Of a stretch of 64,000 nucleotides of DNA, positions 60,383 through 64,000 are shown piece by piece (within the stretch, counting starts at the first letter, position 1; the number at the start of each line of letters is the position of its first letter). The translations under genes were made by a program, and so were the position numbers. The stretch spans positions 17,683,678 through 17,747,677 of the forward strand of contig NC_062227.1 of the NCBI RefSeq assembly GCF_902686445.1, written 5' to 3'. A model generated the notes under the pieces. The model did no database searches and had not been told where the DNA came from. It saw only the letters and a list, made by a program, of their open reading frames with translations. This DNA comes from Sciurus carolinensis. Its lineage: Eukaryota; Chordata; Mammalia; Rodentia; Sciuridae.

Positions 60383-61068
60383 CCTCTCACCATCACAAGT
60401 AAGCTGGTGCTTGTTTTCAATCTTAGTCTGAAGCAGTCAGGAGCGGAAGCATCTCTGGTTGCCATGGGAGCTGTGATGCCATCTTGCTGTCATGTCTTTC
60501 CTCTGTGACCTCAGGCTGCATCTGTGGTGCAGGCACCATGTCACGTGAGCCACTCCTCAAACTCCATGTGGCCCAAGGCTCAAAAAAAACTCTCTAGGGA
60601 GAGAAACCAATTGCATTCTCCAACTGGAGCCTGGAATCCGTGAGTCATTCAGATCCTTCTGAATGCCTGCCCTATCCACCTGGATTAGAGGAGCTCTCAC
60701 ATCTTTGACTCTCATATTTCAGGAGCACTCATAACCAAGTGAGGGGTTGTTCTGAATGGAATTGAATGCTACTGAATATTTGAGAAATCAGGAATATGAA
60801 TTTCAGCCCTTATCTCACTGTAATGAATCTTGAGAATAAAAGTTGCAAACATACCCAGCAGAAGATTGAAATTGTTTGAGGAATGTTTCTTTTCTGCCAG
60901 CAAATATCTCTCCTGGGAACCCAGACACTGAGAGCCATCACCACTTGCCTTTGCCTTTTTTGTATTTCTTGACATCATCTGACTAAGTTGCTGAGGCATT
61001 CCCTCATTGAATAAAACCGGCCTTCCCAGGAGTAACACCTTCCTCTACCTCACCCATACCTGAGATGA
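60383..61068 (+). repeat. SatB unit 6, truncated
   Basis: The first 690 bp of a unit, ending after 'cctgagatgataggca'. The direct array ends here without an obvious mobile element at the breakpoint. Confidence 0.8.
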
Positions 61069-61406
61069 TAGGCATAACAACTTCTCTGAGTGAGTCCCAA
61101 TCTGGCTATCAGTACACCATCTCTGGCCTTACCTGTGTATACAATCAACACTATTGTGGACACTTGGAGAAATGTGGATACTTCATCTTTCCAAAATCCA
61201 TACTAGTAGTTTGGTGCTGCCATGCAGACAGGTTCTTCACCAATTTCTGAAAACCAAAAACAATTGAAATACATGACAATTTCCAAAGCACTGAGGACCT
61301 CGAACTACCACACATCATTGACCATTTCTACACCTTTTCACGAGAGGCTGAGTTCTTATGGGTGATGTAGCAGGTCCAGGATTTCTGACATGTTTCTGAA
61401 CAGTGC

Positions 61407-61682
61407 ATGGAAAGCACATACATAAGTTGTTCAGATTCTTCTCTGATATGTCATTGGCTGCTGTCTCTTGACAAGAGAGAAAACCTCCGAGGACAATTGA
61501 ATCAGGTGCAATCCATCCATTCAAGGGACTTTGTAAAATACATGCAAGGACAATTTCTCATTGCTATAGAGGACTTCTTTAGACCTTTCATGGAAGCATT
61601 CCAGACATACCTGAGGTCAGTGAAACTTTGGCCCAAGGGATACTCTCAAAATGTTTCCAAAATCTTTGAGCCCAATATGTGA
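61407..61682 (+). other. Unidentified 91-codon ORF
   Basis: Has an ATG and an in-frame stop shortly upstream. The C-terminal two thirds has a protein-like composition with several aromatic and charged residues (FVKYMQGQF, EDFFRPFMEAF). No family is recognised, no splice structure can be shown, and no copy occurs elsewhere in the window. It could be an exon or pseudogene fragment. I cannot assign a function. Confidence 0.2.
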
Positions 61683-61772
61683 GAACCCCTCTCACAAAAG
61701 ACCTCCAATGTTTCTAGATTCTGTAGTCAAGCTACCACATCTATATTTTCTCTTTTTTCTCTGCGTTCTGCC

Positions 61773-61919
61773 ATGAACCTCATCTCAACCCCCATTGCCC
61801 AGGGTCTTGTGAGTCCTCTGGTTGAGCAACCCTCAACCACAAATGCTGTGAATCTGCTGGATCTTCTTGATGATAGAACCTCTCCTAATATTGATCAGTC
61901 TTCTTTGTTAAAGCTGTAA
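61773..61919 (+). other. Unidentified 48-residue ORF
   Basis: Starts ATGAACC and ends TAA. It contains a NLLDLLDD stretch resembling clathrin-box-type acidic dileucine motifs. It lies 90 bp after the 91-codon ORF in a different frame. It may be a remnant of the same gene or chance. Confidence 0.15.
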
Positions 61920-62369
61920 ATTTTGCCTAGTGTATGCTTAATCAGTTCCCTTTTGTTTTGTTTGTGAGCTCCCCTTGCCTATAAGTGGTCAATTTTTTTC
62001 TGTTTATTTTTTTCTGAGTTCCCTAACCATTCTTTCTTCATTCCTGTCTGTGTCTTTTTAATGAGTGCCACTCACATAATTGTGCTAAGTTTTTTCTCTA
62101 TCCTATTCCAGGTTCATCAAGGTAATTCTTACTCAGTTTCCTCTTGGTAGTTTGGGTGAGAGACATTCATTGACAGTGTTCCATCTTTTCTCAGTTCCAT
62201 TGTTAATCATTTTTCAGACTACATTGCTAAAGGTCATCTTAGTCCTTTCTTGAGTGTCACTCATACACAATTTCTTCAGTTCCTGATAGCTGTCTCATCT
62301 CCAGGAAGTCCTATTTCTAGGCAATCCAGGTAACAGGGAAAGAACTCCTGGTTTCTACCACAGTGTCAT

Positions 62370-64000
62370 GCTTAAAACTTTCATTGGAATAAACTTTCAC
62401 TTAAAATTTCTGCTTTTCCAACTACATTGATTTAACACAGGAGAAAATGTTGAGGAATTGGAGAGTTGGCATTATCTGAACAGACTGCGTACAGTAAATA
62501 ACTGGATCCTCTTTCAGTCTGATTCTGAAACACTTGACTGGAAAACCAATGCAAGGTGACACCAAAGAAATTTTAATGAATTTTTAATTTCACATGTAAA
62601 ATAATATTCTCAAAATCCTTAGTTGATTGGAAAGGCCCTCAGACTTCAAGGGTTGGTGCCATGGAAAAAAGATTTAACCCTGTCTATGTAAGAAGGTAAA
62701 GCATAGTAGATGAACACTGAGCAGACAATTTTCCAAATGGTCTGTGGTGTTCTAGAGAAAAGGAGAGGAAGGCACACGTGGGAAAATGTATGTGCTCAGG
62801 TCATTATTATATAAGGAGAATTTGGGGTTCATGCATACCTGAACCCCCAACTTAGAAGCAAAATTAATTCCTATTTTCTCCACATTGCCTCCTCCTCCTG
62901 GAATTTCCCTTTCAAAATTTCTAAGCAGCAGATATCTAGGCAAAACAAATGGCCCAGTGGAGGTGATGGATCTTTCCCATTATTTCAGTTATGTGGTTGA
63001 CTGAGGAAATGGATACTCCAGGACAAAGTCAGTTATCCTAAATTAGGAAAGGCCTAATCAATTTAGCAGAATGATGTCTGTAAATATAAACATACAAACA
63101 AAAGTGGTGATGGCTCATGGCATCAGTGATCCCAGGAACAATAGGTATTGGCAGAATAAAAAAAAATAGTGAAATTTAATTTTATACTCCCTGTGGTTGT
63201 ATTTGCAACAAATCTTTTCAAGAATCACTGCACTGAGCTTAGGTCTACAAAGTTACATCCATCGAACTGCCTATCATTCAAAATTCTTCTACCATAGTTT
63301 TCATCATTCTCAAAGAAATGCCTAAGGTTTTTAACAGTGAACCTGTGAAATGAGAGTAATAAAAGTCCAAAGGACTGGCATCCAGTAACTTGGGATTGAA
63401 GGGTAAGGAGATAGCAGACTCAGGTAGGAGACTTCACTTTGTTTCTCACCCCAGGATGTGTTTCTGAGCCTGGGGCATCATGGGTTCATATGAGTGCCTC
63501 CTGTGACATCCTGGATACTCTGCAGATATCTCTTGATGTCACAGAAAGGCAGAATGCAGCACAATGATGTCACTGTTCCCATGGTCACAAGAAAAGCTTC
63601 CCCTCCTAACTGATTGAGACAATGATTCAAGTAAAGTGCCAGTTCAGCAGTGATGTTAACAGGGAAGAGGAAGAGGAAGAGTCCCAGAGTCTACTTCTTT
63701 CAACAAATGTGATCCTAACTTCTTCACCCAGTTCCTGAAAAGCATGGGTGTGTTGTTGGCTCAACCCTGCAGGCCTGTGGGTGATCCAGATATGTCCAGG
63801 CCTATTAATCCAGCTGAAGACTGACAGCCTGCACCAACCTGCAGTCCCACTAGATGGCGCTGAACACGTTTGGCCGCACCAGGCATTTTTGCCACGTGGC
63901 CACCTTCTCCTGCTGCAGGCAATTGACCACCAAGACAAGTTGACCTGGGGGGGTTGGATGGGTTCAGGAGGCTGTGAGGATCACTCAGCCTAGCACTGAC
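62370..64000 (-). repeat. Inverted, highly diverged SatB unit (relict)
   Basis: Read on the minus strand, SatB landmarks appear in order: the CTCF-like site (63847-63862), 'catgggaacagtgacatc'-type text (about 63580), the 'gccatcaccac' stretch (about 63105-63115), the adenine-rich stretch, the 'ctgctcag' block (about 62725), and the region flanking the SINE insertion point (about 62480-62510), where no SINE is present. Divergence is far greater than between array units. The window ends inside it. Confidence 0.75.
63847..63862 (+). promoter_or_regulatory. Perfect CTCF core-consensus match in the inverted relict
   Basis: CCACTAGATGGCGCTG matches CCASYAGRKGGCRSYR at all 16 positions and sits at the position homologous to the degraded sites in the direct array. 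Motif match only; occupancy is untested. Confidence 0.55.

Larger units (their letters stand above)
40183..61068 (+). repeat. SatB macrosatellite array, ~3.8 kb unit
   Basis: A marker ('cctctgaccatcac') recurs at 40188, 43981, 47786 and 51607; the equivalent at 60383 reads 'cctctcaccatcac'. Complete unit lengths are 3793, 3805 and 3821 bp. The fourth unit is interrupted by an ERV with a deletion. The order of all landmarks is constant and copies look about 85-90% alike. No frame is conserved across units. SatB shares no recognisable sequence with SatA. Confidence 0.9.
61069..62370. other. Non-array island between SatB array and inverted relict
   Basis: No LTR, SINE or satellite landmarks are recognised. 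It contains two short plus-strand ORFs (see next entries) and T-rich tracts. The right part may grade into very diverged inverted SatB; similarity is weak before about 62370. Confidence 0.5.

Overview
This 64 kb window is repeat-dense mammalian DNA with no confidently intact host gene. ID-type tRNA-derived SINEs, a 5'-truncated LINE-1 3' end and gammaretroviral and IAP-type LTRs point to a rodent. The LINE-1 and SINE text resembles what I know from squirrels (Sciuridae), but that assignment is inference. The setting looks like a pericentromeric or ampliconic (possibly sex-chromosomal) block; the sequence alone does not say which.

Layout. (1) 1-26624 is a tandem array, here called SatA, of a higher-order unit of about 3.12 kb built from seven related subunits (A-G) of about 370 or 540 bp. 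Five unit starts and one leading partial subunit are present. The array is broken by a LINE-1 fragment, a 7.9 kb composite provirus (2251-10194), two solo LTRs of the same family (LTR-A), one SINE with a (TA)n tail, one small LTR, a deletion of about 1.1 kb, and an IAP-type solo LTR with a perfect 6-bp target duplication. (2) 26625-35774 is a nearly full-length, heavily broken gammaretrovirus-like provirus on the minus strand (ERV-C), with a Pro-tRNA-like primer site, gag-pro-pol-env in order, and an IAP-type LTR nested in its 3' LTR. (3) 35775-40182 holds an unidentified spacer, a third copy of a 2 kb AT-rich segment also found twice inside the 2251-10194 provirus, and an LTR-plus-leader (LTR-E) on the minus strand. 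(4) 40188-61068 is a second, unrelated tandem array (SatB) with a unit of about 3.8 kb. Every unit that retains the site carries the same embedded ID-like SINE, and a CTCF-like motif lies at one fixed place. (5) 61069-62370 is non-array sequence with two short unidentified ORFs. (6) About 62370-64000 is a strongly diverged SatB unit in inverted orientation. It lacks the embedded SINE and carries a perfect match to the CTCF core consensus, so it looks like a relict of the pre-amplification unit.

No gene network can be described. All retroviral reading frames are interrupted. The interest lies in the architecture: two different macrosatellites meet across an ERV cluster, a 3 kb imperfect palindrome carries an env fragment and a non-coding segment, and a SINE-free inverted relict of the second macrosatellite sits beside it.
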